Numbered from the stretch's first letter, positions 40,302 to 49,612 are shown. The stretch is 64,000 nt of DNA from Candidatus Dormiibacterota bacterium (GCA_035635555.1 DASQAT010000016.1:62001-126000); one strand, 5' to 3'. Program-made: numbers and translations. The notes: generated from the letters alone by a model not told the origin.

Positions 40302-43091
40302 ATGTCCTGGTCAAAGCACCGCTCCGCCCGAACTGCTCCCGTCCCCTTCATCCTGCTCTTCGCCTGCTTCGCCTCTCTGCCGCCGCTCCTCGGGTCCAGC
40401 GGCGCGGCGACGAAGAAGAAACCCGCTTCAGCGGAGAGCCCGGGCAAGGGGGCGGCTTCCGGAGAGACCGGTCCGGTCGGGGCGGAGCTGTTTCGATCCT
40501 TGTCGTGGCGCTCCGTCGGTCCCGCCAACATGGGAGGCCGGATCAGCGAGATCGCCCTGGTTCCCGGGAAGCCGGCGCAGTTCTTCGTCGCCACCGGGAC
40601 CGGCGGGCTGTTCAAGACGGGCAACGCGGGGACGACGTTCGCGCCGATCTTCGACGAGCAGACGGTCCTGTCGATCGGCAGCGTCGCGGTCGCTCCGTCG
40701 AACCCGGACATTCTCTATATCGGCACGGGGGAAGGGAACGGCCGCAACTCCTCCAGCTGGGGCAACGGGATCTACAAGTCGACCGACGGCGGCGAGTCGT
40801 TTGCCCGCGTCGGCCTCCTCGACTCGCGGGACATCCCACGTCTGGCGATCCATCCCAGGAACCCCGACATCGTGTTCGCGGCCGTCATGGGCCACCTGTG
40901 GGACGCCAGCAAGGAGCGCGGGCTCTACCGGACCATCGACGGCGGCAAGACCTGGACGCCGGCCCTGCAGATCGACGAGGACCACGGGTGCATCGACGTC
41001 GTCCTCGACCCGTCGAACCCGGACGTCGTCTACGCCGCCCTGTACGCGCGCAGGCGCACACCGTGGTCGTTCACGAGCGGCGGCTTCGGCGACAAGGGGG
41101 GCATCTACAAGTCGACCGACGGCGGGAAGTCGTTCCGGCGGCTCGTGGAAGGGTTGCCGAAGAAGACCGGCCGGATCGGCCTCGCCCTGTCCGCCGCCGC
41201 CCCGGCGCACGTCTACGCCGTGATCGAGGCGGACGACGCCGGCACGACCCCCATCGACGAGAACCTCAGCAAGGCGGGGGGCGTCTTCAGCAGCACCGAC
41301 GCCGGCGGGCACTGGACGCGTCTCAGCCAGTTCGCGCCCCGGCCGTTCTACTTCAGCAAGATCGTCGTCGACCCGAAGGACGAGAATCGCATCTACGTCC
41401 TCGGGTTCAACCTGTCGGTGTCGGACGACGGCGGCCGGACGTTCCGCGCCAACGGCGCCGTCCTGCCGCACGTGGACTGGCACACTCTGGTCGTGGACCC
41501 CAACGACACCGACCGGCTCCTGGCCGGTTCGGACGGCGGCGTCTACGAGAGCCGCGACCGCGCCAAGACCTGGCGCTACCTCGACAACGTCCCCCTGGGA
41601 GAATTCTACGAGATCGGGCTCGGGATGGATTTCCCCTACACGATCTGCGGCGGCCTCCAGGACAACGGCACGTGGTGCGGGCCGTCGCGGGGCACCGACC
41701 TGTTCGGCGAGAGCGACGAGAAACGGATGAACATGTCCAACCGCGACTGGTTCACCGTCTGGGACGGTGACGGCTACTACGCGCAGATCGATCCGCGCAA
41801 TCCGGCCTTGATCTACGCGGAATCGCAGCAGGGTTTCGCCGGGCGGATCGATCTCGCCACGAGCCGGATCAAGCTCCTCCGCCCCCAGCCCAAGGAGGGG
41901 ATGCCCGGCTTCCGTTTCAACTGGAACAGCCCGCTGCTGCTCTCGAAGCACGACCCGGAAGTCCTGTACCTGGGCGGGAACCGCCTGTTCAGGCTGACCA
42001 GGAGGGGGGATGCCTGGGAGGCGATCTCCCCCGACCTGTCGAACCGCGACGTCGAGAAGATCGTGACGACCGGGTCGGGCGCCGAGACGCACGGGACGAT
42101 CGTGGCGCTCGCCGAATCGCCCCTCAAGGCCGGTCTCCTGTGGACGGGAACGGACGACGGCAACGTCCAGGTCACGCACGACGACGGCAAGACCTGGCAG
42201 AACGTCGCCGGAAAATTGCCGTCGGTCCCGAAGGGCACGTACGTGTCGCGTCTCGAGGCCTCCCACTTCGAGCCGGGCGCCGCGCTGTCCGCCTTCGACG
42301 GGCACCGCACGGGCGACAACCGGCCGTACATCTTCGAGACGCGCGATTTCGGTTCCACCTGGAAATCCCTGGCGGGCAACCTCCCCGGCGACGGGCCGGT
42401 GCGTGTCGTGCGCGAGGACCCCGCGAACGAAAATCTGCTGTTCGCCGGGACCGAGTTCGGCCTGTTCGTCAGCTTCGATCGCGGCGGGCACTGGGTGTCC
42501 CTGCGCGGCGATTCGCTCCCCCCGGTCCAGGTCCACGATCTTCAAGTCCATCCGCGCGATCGGGACCTCGTGGCGGGGACGCACGGCCGCTCCATCTTCA
42601 TCCTGGACGACATCACCGGGCTGGAGCAGATGACCGCCGAGGCGATGACGAAGCCGCTGGCGCTGTTCAACCCGCGCCCGGCCCGCGGCTTCTACCTCCT
42701 GGGGAAGACCGCCGTGTGGGGCAACGATCGCTTCGGTGCGAAGAACCCCCCCTTCGCCACTATCAACTACTGGGTCAAGGAGCGTTCCGCCGAGGGGGCG
42801 AAGCTGACGATTTCCGACGCGCGCGGCCAGACCGTGCGCGAGCTGACCGGTCCCGCCGAGCAGGGGCTGAACCGGATCGCCTGGGACCTGACGCGGGACA
42901 AGCAGCAGCGGATCGACCCGCCCGAGGCGCAGGCGTCGGGCCAGACCCCGTTCGTCCCGGCCGGCGAGTACGACCTGACGCTCAGCGTCGCCAAGGAAAA
43001 AGCGAAGGCGAAGCTGAGCGTCGTCCATCCGGCGGGCGTCGGGCCTGAAGCGCCGGCGTCCCTCTCGGATCGACCCGGCGACAGCGACTGA
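40302..43091 (+). CDS. exported VPS10/sortilin-like beta-propeller protein
   Basis: A 929-residue exported protein (signal peptide about 1-36). The body is a large propeller of BNR/Asp-box units: repeated S/T-x-D-G-G-x-T-W motifs such as KSTDGGESF, RTIDGGKTW, SSTDAGGHWT and SFDRGGHWV. This belongs to the VPS10 or glycosyl-hydrolase-74-like propellers that are abundant in Acidobacteriota and Bacteroidota. A C-terminal beta domain (around residues 800-900) with a FlgD-like Ig look ends the protein. The fold binds or cleaves polysaccharides or peptides; the catalytic Asp residues of GH74 enzymes cannot be assigned, so enzymatic activity is unproven. Confidence 0.88.
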   Translation: MSWSKHRSARTAPVPFILLFACFASLPPLLGSSGAATKKKPASAESPGKGAASGETGPVGAELFRSLSWRSVGPANMGGRISEIALVPGKPAQFFVATGTGGLFKTGNAGTTFAPIFDEQTVLSIGSVAVAPSNPDILYIGTGEGNGRNSSSWGNGIYKSTDGGESFARVGLLDSRDIPRLAIHPRNPDIVFAAVMGHLWDASKERGLYRTIDGGKTWTPALQIDEDHGCIDVVLDPSNPDVVYAALYARRRTPWSFTSGGFGDKGGIYKSTDGGKSFRRLVEGLPKKTGRIGLALSAAAPAHVYAVIEADDAGTTPIDENLSKAGGVFSSTDAGGHWTRLSQFAPRPFYFSKIVVDPKDENRIYVLGFNLSVSDDGGRTFRANGAVLPHVDWHTLVVDPNDTDRLLAGSDGGVYESRDRAKTWRYLDNVPLGEFYEIGLGMDFPYTICGGLQDNGTWCGPSRGTDLFGESDEKRMNMSNRDWFTVWDGDGYYAQIDPRNPALIYAESQQGFAGRIDLATSRIKLLRPQPKEGMPGFRFNWNSPLLLSKHDPEVLYLGGNRLFRLTRRGDAWEAISPDLSNRDVEKIVTTGSGAETHGTIVALAESPLKAGLLWTGTDDGNVQVTHDDGKTWQNVAGKLPSVPKGTYVSRLEASHFEPGAALSAFDGHRTGDNRPYIFETRDFGSTWKSLAGNLPGDGPVRVVREDPANENLLFAGTEFGLFVSFDRGGHWVSLRGDSLPPVQVHDLQVHPRDRDLVAGTHGRSIFILDDITGLEQMTAEAMTKPLALFNPRPARGFYLLGKTAVWGNDRFGAKNPPFATINYWVKERSAEGAKLTISDARGQTVRELTGPAEQGLNRIAWDLTRDKQQRIDPPEAQASGQTPFVPAGEYDLTLSVAKEKAKAKLSVVHPAGVGPEAPASLSDRPGDSD

Positions 43092-43107
43092 TCGATAATG
43101 CCGGCTG

Positions 43108-43446
43108 ATGGGCCCGAGCCGGTACGTCAACATTTTCATCGAGCCGAACCCGAACTGCCCGGAAGGGTGCAGCCAGCGCTTTCAGGCGGTCGGCGAGCCG
43201 CGGACGGTCCGGCGCATCCGCTACTCGCCCGGCGCCGGGACCCTGGTCGAGTGCCTGGTCGAAGGAGTGTCGAGCGCCGACGGCGGCGCCTGTCCCGCCC
43301 GGGCCGTGAGCGTCGAGGATTCGGGGGCGGGCACGGTCACCCTCGTGTACGGCGGCGACTGGGGCCTGCGACTCAGTCCGAGCGGAGGCGGCCCCTCGTT
43401 GGGGGAGCCCTACCTGCTCGTGGATGATGATGACATCCTGGAGTGA
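43108..43446 (+). CDS. small hypothetical protein with Cys-rich start
   Basis: A 112-residue open frame between two solid genes. Codon third positions are mostly G or C in this frame, which supports real coding; the overlapping frame from 43098 gives an Arg/Pro/Ala-rich shadow. The product has CPEGC near the start, a beta-rich middle and an acidic end (DDDD). No clear ribosome site precedes the ATG, and no family is recognised. It could be translated by read-on from the VPS10-like gene, which ends 16 bases upstream. Confidence 0.5.
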   Translation: MGPSRYVNIFIEPNPNCPEGCSQRFQAVGEPRTVRRIRYSPGAGTLVECLVEGVSSADGGACPARAVSVEDSGAGTVTLVYGGDWGLRLSPSGGGPSLGEPYLLVDDDDILE

Positions 43447-43522
43447 ATCGTGGTATGACATGCACCCGCAAGGCCAGCACCGGCCGGACCGACCGGCCAT
43501 TCGCACAAGGAGGCTCCCCCGC

Positions 43523-44269
43523 ATGACACGCAGAACCCTGTTCCTGTCCTTCGCCGTAATCGCCCTGGCCGGCGCCGCCCTGGTCGCCCGGGCGGCCGAC
43601 GCCTCCAAGACCGAGGCTCCGAAGACCCCCTGGAAGATAGTCGGCCAGCTCGAGGAGGCGTGTTCGTGCAGCGCCGCCTGTCCCTGCTGGTTCGGCTCGA
43701 AGCCGACGCGCATGACCTGCGGCGGCGGTCAGTTCATCTTCATCGACAAGGGGACCTACGGCAGCGTGGCCCTGGACGGCCTGTCGGTCGGCAGCATGCT
43801 CGAGAGCCCCGAGGGGAAGAGCATGATGGAATCGTTCGGCAACTTCAAGTTCAGCAACGTCTATGTCGACGAGAAGGCCACCCCGCAGCAGCGCGAGGCG
43901 TTGCTGGTGATCGCGAAGGTGCTGGGGTCCGAATCCTCGCCCAAGAGGGAGATCCGGTACGTGCCCATCAACCGCACGATCTCCGGCAAGGAGCACGCCA
44001 TCTCGCTCGGTCAGTACGGCAAGTTCTCCGGCCACCTGATCGAAGGAGGCCTGGGCGGCTCCGCCCGGATCGTCAACCCGCCGGGGGCGGACCCTCTGCA
44101 CAAGGAGTACGAGCAGGGGACGACCACGCAGATCGTCTACAACGACGCGGGCAAGAACTGGAGCTTCGAGAACTCCAACTACATGTTCGGCACGTTCCAG
44201 ATCGACAGCGAGATGTACGAGAAGTACACCGCCGGTCTGGCGCAGAAGATGGCGCAGAAGAAGAACTGA
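43523..44269 (+). CDS. exported DUF1326-family protein
   Basis: A 248-residue protein with a signal peptide (about 1-26) followed by a DUF1326 domain marked by the cysteine motif CSCSAACPCWFG. Many DUF1326 members occur near thioredoxin-like or haem/copper-handling genes; their function is not established. The four Cys in that motif could bind a metal or form a redox centre in the periplasm. The long beta-rich remainder has no other Cys except the one in RMTCGG. The ATG at 43523 follows AAGGAGG. A strong terminator closes the gene at 44295-44336. Confidence 0.85.
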   Translation: MTRRTLFLSFAVIALAGAALVARAADASKTEAPKTPWKIVGQLEEACSCSAACPCWFGSKPTRMTCGGGQFIFIDKGTYGSVALDGLSVGSMLESPEGKSMMESFGNFKFSNVYVDEKATPQQREALLVIAKVLGSESSPKREIRYVPINRTISGKEHAISLGQYGKFSGHLIEGGLGGSARIVNPPGADPLHKEYEQGTTTQIVYNDAGKNWSFENSNYMFGTFQIDSEMYEKYTAGLAQKMAQKKN

Positions 44270-44294
44270 GGCGCCGGGCCACTCTCCGACATCC

Positions 44295-44336
44295 GGGCCG
44301 GGCGGCGCCCTCGCGGCGCCGCCCGGCCCTTCTTTT
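44295..44336 (+). terminator. strong intrinsic terminator after the DUF1326 gene
   Basis: A perfect 15-base stem (44295-44309 with 44315-44329) with a five-base loop is followed by TTCTTTT. It ends transcription of the DUF1326 gene just before the convergent glycosylase gene. Confidence 0.9.
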
Positions 44337-44349
44337 CAGTCCCCGGCTC

Positions 44350-45006
44350 TCAGGCGCCGTCCACGGGAGCGCGCGGCTCGAGGGCGCGCCACAGGTACCA
44401 GGAGGCCACCGTCCGGTGAGGCCGCCAGCGCTCGCCACGGCGCAGCACCTGCCGCGGCGTCGGCAGCGCGCGGGTGCCGAAGGCGAGGCGGAACCCCTTG
44501 CGGATGCCGTAGTCGGCGGCGGGGAGGACGTCCGGACGTCCGAGCCTGAAGATGAGGAGCATCTCGACGGTCCAGCGTCCGACGCCGCGCACCCGGGTGA
44601 GGCGGTCGACGATCTCGTCTTCGTGCATGCGCCGCAATTCGCGCAGCGGCGGGACAGTGCCGTCCTTGGTCCTCGCGGCCAGATCCTTGAGGGCCGCGAC
44701 CTTGGCGCGCGACAGTCCGGCTCCGCGCAGCGCTTCGTCCGTCTGCCCCAGCACGTCGTCGGGCGACGGGAAGCGGCGCGGCCGGAACAGCGCAACAAAC
44801 CGGCCGTGAATCGTCGCGGCGGCGCGGCCGGTGAGCTGCTGGTACACGATCGCCTCCGCGAGGCTGGCGAAGGGGCTCTGGATCGCGTCCAGCTCCAGAC
44901 GGCAGGGGCCCACTCTCCTGATGAGACGGGCGAGCGGCGGGTCGGCGCGCGCGAGCACACGCACCGCCGCACGGGTGTCGAGGCCGGGGGGTCGTTTCCT
45001 GGTCAT
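44350..45006 (-). CDS. AlkA-type DNA-3-methyladenine glycosylase II
   Basis: A 218-residue base-excision-repair enzyme. The core has the helix-hairpin-helix VRGVGRWTVEMLL and the following catalytic segment DVLPAADYGIRKG, whose Asp before YG is the expected catalytic residue. An N-terminal part includes AEAIVYQQLTGRAA (substrate pocket). It removes alkylated purines from DNA. It lacks the Ada-like N-terminal extension of E. coli AlkA and is shorter (218 against about 280). The ATG at 45006 was chosen because the frame upstream is a shadow; the ribosome site is weak. Confidence 0.9.
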   Translation of the reverse strand: MTRKRPPGLDTRAAVRVLARADPPLARLIRRVGPCRLELDAIQSPFASLAEAIVYQQLTGRAAATIHGRFVALFRPRRFPSPDDVLGQTDEALRGAGLSRAKVAALKDLAARTKDGTVPPLRELRRMHEDEIVDRLTRVRGVGRWTVEMLLIFRLGRPDVLPAADYGIRKGFRLAFGTRALPTPRQVLRRGERWRPHRTVASWYLWRALEPRAPVDGA

Positions 45007-45074
45007 CAGAGCGATGATACCGCGACGGTGATAAAGTGTCGCGTCCCGCGTAGACCGAAGGGACGGAGGACGTC

Positions 45075-46115
45075 CTGCGAACCCTGATCCTGGCTGCGGT
45101 GCTTGCCCTGACGCCCGGTCCCATCCTGGCGCACACCGGCTCGGTGCCCGCCACGACCACGCCACCGCAGGAAAAGAAAGGACCGGAGTTCAAGCTCGAG
45201 AAGCTGTCGGACCGGGCCTACTGCCTGTACGGGCGGGGGGGAAACGTCGGCTTTCTGGTGACGGACGCCGGGATCGTGGTCGTGGACGATCAGTATGAGG
45301 AGGTGGCGCAGGGTGTCGTCGATCAGATCCGCTCGGTGAGCGAGCGGCCGATCCGGTACCTGGTCAACACCCACTACCACGGCGATCACACCGGGGGCAA
45401 CCCGGTGTTCGTCAAGTTCGCGGAGATCATCGCGCACGACACCGTCCGTCCTCGGCTTCTGGAGTACCCGGAGACGGTCAAGAAGACATTCCCTGACAAA
45501 GTGCGACGGATCCAGGAGGAGATCGATCGCATCAAGGACGCGACCGACCCGTACCGCATCGCCCTCGACAAGGACCTGGGGCTGCTCAATTTCCTCCTGA
45601 AGGACGCCCTCGACTACGACCCGGCCAAGGCCGCGCCACCGGGCCTCACCTACGACGGCTCGGTGCGTCTCTGGCTGGGTGGCCAGGAGGTGGACGTCCT
45701 GCACGTCGCCCCCGGTCACACGGACGGCGACTCGATGGTCTATTTCGCGGGCCAGAAGGTGCTGCACATGGGTGACCTGTTCTTCAACGGCATGTACCCG
45801 TTCATCGACGTCTGGGCCGGCGGCTCGGCGCTCGGCTACGTCAAGAACATCGATCGGATCCTGTCGATCGTCCCGGCCGACACGCGGGTGATCCCGGGCC
45901 ACGGTCCCGCCACGGACGTGGCCACGCTGAAGAGGTTCCGGGACTTCATGTCGGACCTGATCGCCGCGGTCGAAAAGGCCGCCAAGGGCGGCAAGTCGAA
46001 GCCCGAGGCGGTGCGGACCATCACCATGGACCAGTACCCGGAGATCAAGCCGCAGTCCCGTACGCTCGGAAACGAAATTTCGGTCATCTACGACGAGATC
46101 GCCCCGGCGCGCTAG
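45075..46115 (+). CDS. exported metallo-beta-lactamase-fold hydrolase
   Basis: About 346 residues with a signal peptide. The MBL zinc motifs are NTHYHGDHTGGN (HxHxDH), the later His in APGHTDGDS, the Asp in HMGDLFF and the His in IPGHGP, so two zinc ions are expected. It belongs to the broad exported MBL hydrolases related to subclass B3 lactamases; a lactonase or esterase role is equally possible. I chose a CTG at 45075: GGAGGA lies just upstream and it gives a full signal peptide (RTLILAAVLALTPG). The GTG at 45099 is the usual start-codon alternative but would cut the signal. Confidence 0.85.
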   Translation: MRTLILAAVLALTPGPILAHTGSVPATTTPPQEKKGPEFKLEKLSDRAYCLYGRGGNVGFLVTDAGIVVVDDQYEEVAQGVVDQIRSVSERPIRYLVNTHYHGDHTGGNPVFVKFAEIIAHDTVRPRLLEYPETVKKTFPDKVRRIQEEIDRIKDATDPYRIALDKDLGLLNFLLKDALDYDPAKAAPPGLTYDGSVRLWLGGQEVDVLHVAPGHTDGDSMVYFAGQKVLHMGDLFFNGMYPFIDVWAGGSALGYVKNIDRILSIVPADTRVIPGHGPATDVATLKRFRDFMSDLIAAVEKAAKGGKSKPEAVRTITMDQYPEIKPQSRTLGNEISVIYDEIAPAR

Positions 46116-46241
46116 TCGCGCCCTCAGGGCAAGACCCTACGACTGAATTGGGGCATCGACCCCATTCCCCGGGACCCCGTCGCGCCCGCATAATCTCGAC
46201 ACGATTGACGCGCGATGTTCGTGCGCCAGGAAGGGGGACTC

Positions 46242-46940
46242 ATGATCAGCATCGTCCTGGCCGACGATCACAAGGTGGTGAGGGAGGGGCTGCGCCTCCT
46301 GCTGCAGGGGAATCCCGACTTCTCGGTCGTAGGGGAGGAGTCCGACGGCCTGCGCGTTGTGGATCTGGTCGACCGGCTGAGACCCGACGTCCTGGTGGCG
46401 GACCTCATGATGCCGGGGCTGGGAGGCCTGGAAGTGACGCGGAGGGTGACGAAGCGGACTCCGGGGACACGGGTCGTGATCCTGTCGATGCACGATGATT
46501 CGGCGTACGTCTGGGAGGGACTGAACAACGGCGCCAGCGCCTACGTCCTCAAGGACGCCGGCGCCGACTGCCTGACGCAGGCCGTGCGCGAGGCGGCCGC
46601 GGGGAGGCGGTACATCAGCCCACCCCTCCGCGAGGCGGACCTGCAGGATTACGAGCGCATCAGGGGCGACGCCCCGCGCGATCCCTACGATCGGCTGACC
46701 GACCGCGAGCGGGAGGTGCTGCACCTGACCGCCGAGGGGCTCACCGGGCCCCAGATCGCCGCTTCGCTCGGGATCAGCCCGCGCACCGCCGAGACCCACC
46801 GCGCCAACATCCTGAAGAAGCTTCAGCTGCGCGGCAAGACGGATCTCGTGCACTTCGCTCTCGGACGCGGTCTCGTCCGCCCGAACGCCCGCCACGCCGG
46901 CCGGCCGCAGGCCGGCGTCCCCCCGGCGAAGATGTCGTAG
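46242..46940 (+). CDS. NarL/FixJ-family response regulator
   Basis: A 232-residue transcription regulator. It has a receiver domain (about 1-120) with DDHK at the acidic pocket, the phosphorylated Asp in VADLMMPG and a conserved Lys in VLKDAG. A LuxR-type helix-turn-helix follows (LTDREREVLHLTAEGL, ASLGISPRTAETH, LQLRGK). It activates or represses genes after phosphorylation by a sensor kinase; no kinase is adjacent, so the partner is elsewhere. The ATG at 46242 follows AAGGGGGA. It is convergent with the HD-GYP gene, six bases between stops. Confidence 0.92.
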   Translation: MISIVLADDHKVVREGLRLLLQGNPDFSVVGEESDGLRVVDLVDRLRPDVLVADLMMPGLGGLEVTRRVTKRTPGTRVVILSMHDDSAYVWEGLNNGASAYVLKDAGADCLTQAVREAAAGRRYISPPLREADLQDYERIRGDAPRDPYDRLTDREREVLHLTAEGLTGPQIAASLGISPRTAETHRANILKKLQLRGKTDLVHFALGRGLVRPNARHAGRPQAGVPPAKMS

Positions 46941-46946
46941 GAGTGT

Positions 46947-47897
46947 TCAGGACGAGCGCAGGCAGCGATCCAGGGTCTCGAGAACGTCCGGGTCCCACCA
47001 GCCCCTGCGCACCTCTTCGCGCATGATCTCCATGCACTTGGAGTGAGGCAACGCGTCGCGATAGGGTCTTCGGGTTGCGAGGGCGTCGTACACATCGACC
47101 ACGCTGAGAATGCGCACCACCAGGGGAATCTCCTTCCCCTGCAATCCATCCGGGTACCCGGACCCGTCGAGCCGCTCGTGGTGGTGGCGGATGAGCGGGA
47201 CGACCTTCTCCATGGTGCGCATCGAACGGCAGAGGTCGGATCCGACGACCGGGTGGCTGCGCATCGTGACGAGCTCCTCCGGCGTGAGGGGCCCAGGCTT
47301 GTTGAGGACCGCGTCGGAGACCGCGATCTTGCCGAGGTCGTGGAAGATCCCCGCGAGGTAGAGAGACTTGAGATCCCCGTCCGGAACGTTCATCGCCCGG
47401 CCCACCAGTGTGCCGTAACGGCCGAGCCGCCGGCAATGGTCGCCCGTGTAGCGGTCCCGGCTCTCGACCACCAGCGCGATGCTCTCCAGGACCCGCGACG
47501 CGTGCTCGAACTCATCCGTGAAGTGCTTGAGCGACAGGAGAGAGCGCACGCGGGTCGTGAGCTCGACGACGTTGAAGGGCTTGGTCAGATAATCGTCCGC
47601 GCCCAGCTCGACCGCCTTGACCTTGTCGGGAAGCTGGTCGAGCGAGGTGAGCATGACGATCGGGACGAGACGTGTCTTCGGATCCTCTTTCAGCGCCTGA
47701 CAGACGGCGTATCCGTCGCGCCGCGGCATCACGACGTCGCACAGGATGAGGTCGGGCGCCTCGCGTGCCACCGCCTCGAGAGCCTCCTCGCCGTCGGCCG
47801 CCTCCGTGATCCGATACCCGAGGGGCTCGAGGACGTCGCGGACGATTTGCCGGTTCGCTTCCTGATCGTCCACCACGAGGATACGCGCACCCTGCAC
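46947..47897 (-). CDS. response regulator with HD-GYP c-di-GMP phosphodiesterase domain
   Basis: A 316-residue protein. The receiver domain (about 1-120) has VVDDQEANR, the acceptor Asp in LILCDVVMPRRDG and the Lys in LTKPF. The HD-GYP domain (about 140-315) has HDLGKIAVSD, HHHERLDGSGYPDGL and the final DVYDALATRRPYR, with all metal ligands present. It hydrolyses cyclic di-GMP to GMP or pGpG in response to phosphorylation, affecting motility or biofilm. I chose the GTG at 47897 because GGGGGAGGTGG lies upstream. It is convergent with the LuxR-type regulator, so the two are not one operon. Confidence 0.92.
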   Translation of the reverse strand: MQGARILVVDDQEANRQIVRDVLEPLGYRITEAADGEEALEAVAREAPDLILCDVVMPRRDGYAVCQALKEDPKTRLVPIVMLTSLDQLPDKVKAVELGADDYLTKPFNVVELTTRVRSLLSLKHFTDEFEHASRVLESIALVVESRDRYTGDHCRRLGRYGTLVGRAMNVPDGDLKSLYLAGIFHDLGKIAVSDAVLNKPGPLTPEELVTMRSHPVVGSDLCRSMRTMEKVVPLIRHHHERLDGSGYPDGLQGKEIPLVVRILSVVDVYDALATRRPYRDALPHSKCMEIMREEVRRGWWDPDVLETLDRCLRSS

Positions 47898-48073
47898 TGT
47901 TCCACCTCCCCCCGCCCCCGTGCCGCCGGAGAATCGCACAGCGGGGCGGCACGACGTGAATGTTCGGGCGCTACAATCGAAAATAGGTGCCGGCCGGGGG
48001 GTGTCAAGCAGCCCCGCGACTTCCCGGCGAAAAAGGGGATCACGAAAGTGTGCTCACCGGGCGTGGCAGACAC

Positions 48074-49612
48074 ATGAGCGATCGTGGACGGGTCGTCGTC
48101 CTGTTCCGCGCCGGCCTCGGCCTGGTCTTCCTGGCCGCCTTCCTGTCGCTCGCGGTGCAGCTGCGCGACCTGGTCGGAACGCGCGGGCTCCTGCCCTGGG
48201 TCGAGTTCCTGGCGCGTCTCGGGTCGACCCACGCGGGCCTGCTGGACCGCCTGCTCGCCTTCCCCACCCTCTTCCTCTTCATCCACGGCGACGCGGCGTT
48301 CCTGATCGTTCCGCTTCTCGGCGCCCTGATCTCGATTCTCCTGGTTCTCGGGATCGGAGGGCGCGCCGTTCCGTTCGTCCTGTGGTTCCTGTACCTGTCG
48401 TGCATCACCGCGGGGCGCGACTTCTTCTATTACCAGTGGGACAACCTTCTCATGGAGACTTCCCTTCTGGCGATCCTCCTCCCGGGACAAGGCACGCTCC
48501 TCGACCTCGCCCGCGGACGGCCGCTGCCGGAGCCGCAGCCGATCGCGATCTTCCTCGTGAAGTGGCTCCTGTTCCGGCTGCTGTTCGAGTCGGGGCTGGC
48601 GAAGATCGAGGCGGGGAAGGACACCTGGCTGAACCTGACCGCGATGACCTACTACTACGAGACCGCCCCCCTCCCCTCCTGGGGCGGCTGGCTCGTCCAG
48701 CAGTTCCCCCTCTGGTTCCATCAACTCTCGGTCTTCTTCACGTTCTTCGTCGAGATGCCGCTGGCGGTCCTGATCTTCCTGCCGCGGCGCTTCCGCCTGC
48801 TGTTCTTCGCGATCCACCTTCCCTTCCAGCTGTCCATCGGCCTGACGTCGAACTACGGGTTCTTCAATCTCCTGTCGATCGTGCTGAGCCTCTCCTGTCT
48901 CGAGGACCGTGACCTCGATGCGGCGTTCGGGCTCGCGGACAGGTTGCTGCGACCCCGCCGACCCGGCGCAGCGGAGGCGCAGACGGCGGTCGCGGAGAGC
49001 GCCGCCCCCCCCGCGGGGGTGCGGCGCGGCATTCTCCTCGCGCGTGTCCCCGGCTGGGCGCTGGCGCTCCTGCTGGTGCCCGCCTCCACCGTCGAGGCGC
49101 TCGGCTATTTCGCGCCGTCGATGGTGCAGGGTCAGGGCCTGGCGCGCCTCCGGGGCCTGTATCTCCCGTTCCGGAGCATCAACGTCTATCACCTGTTCCC
49201 GGGTATCCTGCGCGAGCGGATCGTCGCCGAGATCGAGGGAACCTCCGACGGCGCGGAGTGGAGGCCGTATCATCTGCGCTACGCGCCGGGCGATCCGCGC
49301 GATCCCCCGCCGACGACCTTTCTGCACAACCCGCGCTTCCCGTTCCACTACTCCTTCTGGACGCTCGGACGCGGGCGCCGCGACGAGGAATACATCGGCA
49401 ACCTGGCGCGGCGGCTGTGCTGCGATCCCGGCGCTCTGGCGCCCCTGTTCAAGGACGATCCGTTTCCCGCCACGGGTCCCCGCGCCCTGCGCATCGTCTA
49501 CTACCGTTACCGCTTCGGGCGCCGCGCCGACCTGGCTCTCGGGAATTACTGGCTGAGGGAGCAGGTGGGGGGACCGACGCGCCCCTATACCTGCTCGTGC
49601 GCGCCGCCTTAG
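48074..49612 (+). CDS. lipase maturation factor (LMF) family membrane protein
   Basis: A 512-residue polytopic membrane protein (about 10 helices) with the LMF family landmarks YQWDNLLMETSLLAI, KWLLFRLLFESGLAK and MTYYYETAPLPSWGGW. The C-terminal 150 residues form a soluble domain (VYHLFPGIL and YHLRYAPGDP). In vertebrates LMF1 folds secreted lipases in the ER; the bacterial role is not established. The nearest exported neighbours are a BON/DUF1207 protein and a propeller protein, not a lipase. The ATG at 48074 gives a short basic N-terminus before the first helix. A TACAAT at 47972 may be its -10, but no -35 is clear. Confidence 0.88.
   Translation: MSDRGRVVVLFRAGLGLVFLAAFLSLAVQLRDLVGTRGLLPWVEFLARLGSTHAGLLDRLLAFPTLFLFIHGDAAFLIVPLLGALISILLVLGIGGRAVPFVLWFLYLSCITAGRDFFYYQWDNLLMETSLLAILLPGQGTLLDLARGRPLPEPQPIAIFLVKWLLFRLLFESGLAKIEAGKDTWLNLTAMTYYYETAPLPSWGGWLVQQFPLWFHQLSVFFTFFVEMPLAVLIFLPRRFRLLFFAIHLPFQLSIGLTSNYGFFNLLSIVLSLSCLEDRDLDAAFGLADRLLRPRRPGAAEAQTAVAESAAPPAGVRRGILLARVPGWALALLLVPASTVEALGYFAPSMVQGQGLARLRGLYLPFRSINVYHLFPGILRERIVAEIEGTSDGAEWRPYHLRYAPGDPRDPPPTTFLHNPRFPFHYSFWTLGRGRRDEEYIGNLARRLCCDPGALAPLFKDDPFPATGPRALRIVYYRYRFGRRADLALGNYWLREQVGGPTRPYTCSCAPP

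Noticed and set aside
40302-43091. Active GH74 xyloglucanase
   Set aside because: The Asp-box propeller is present, but the two catalytic Asp residues could not be assigned, so only a VPS10-like propeller is claimed.
46242-47897. Two response regulators as one two-component operon
   Set aside because: They are convergent on opposite strands and no sensor kinase gene is present between or beside them.
47972-47977. TACAAT as a promoter -10 for the LMF-family gene
   Set aside because: No acceptable -35 lies 16-19 bases upstream, and the start codon is almost 100 bases away.
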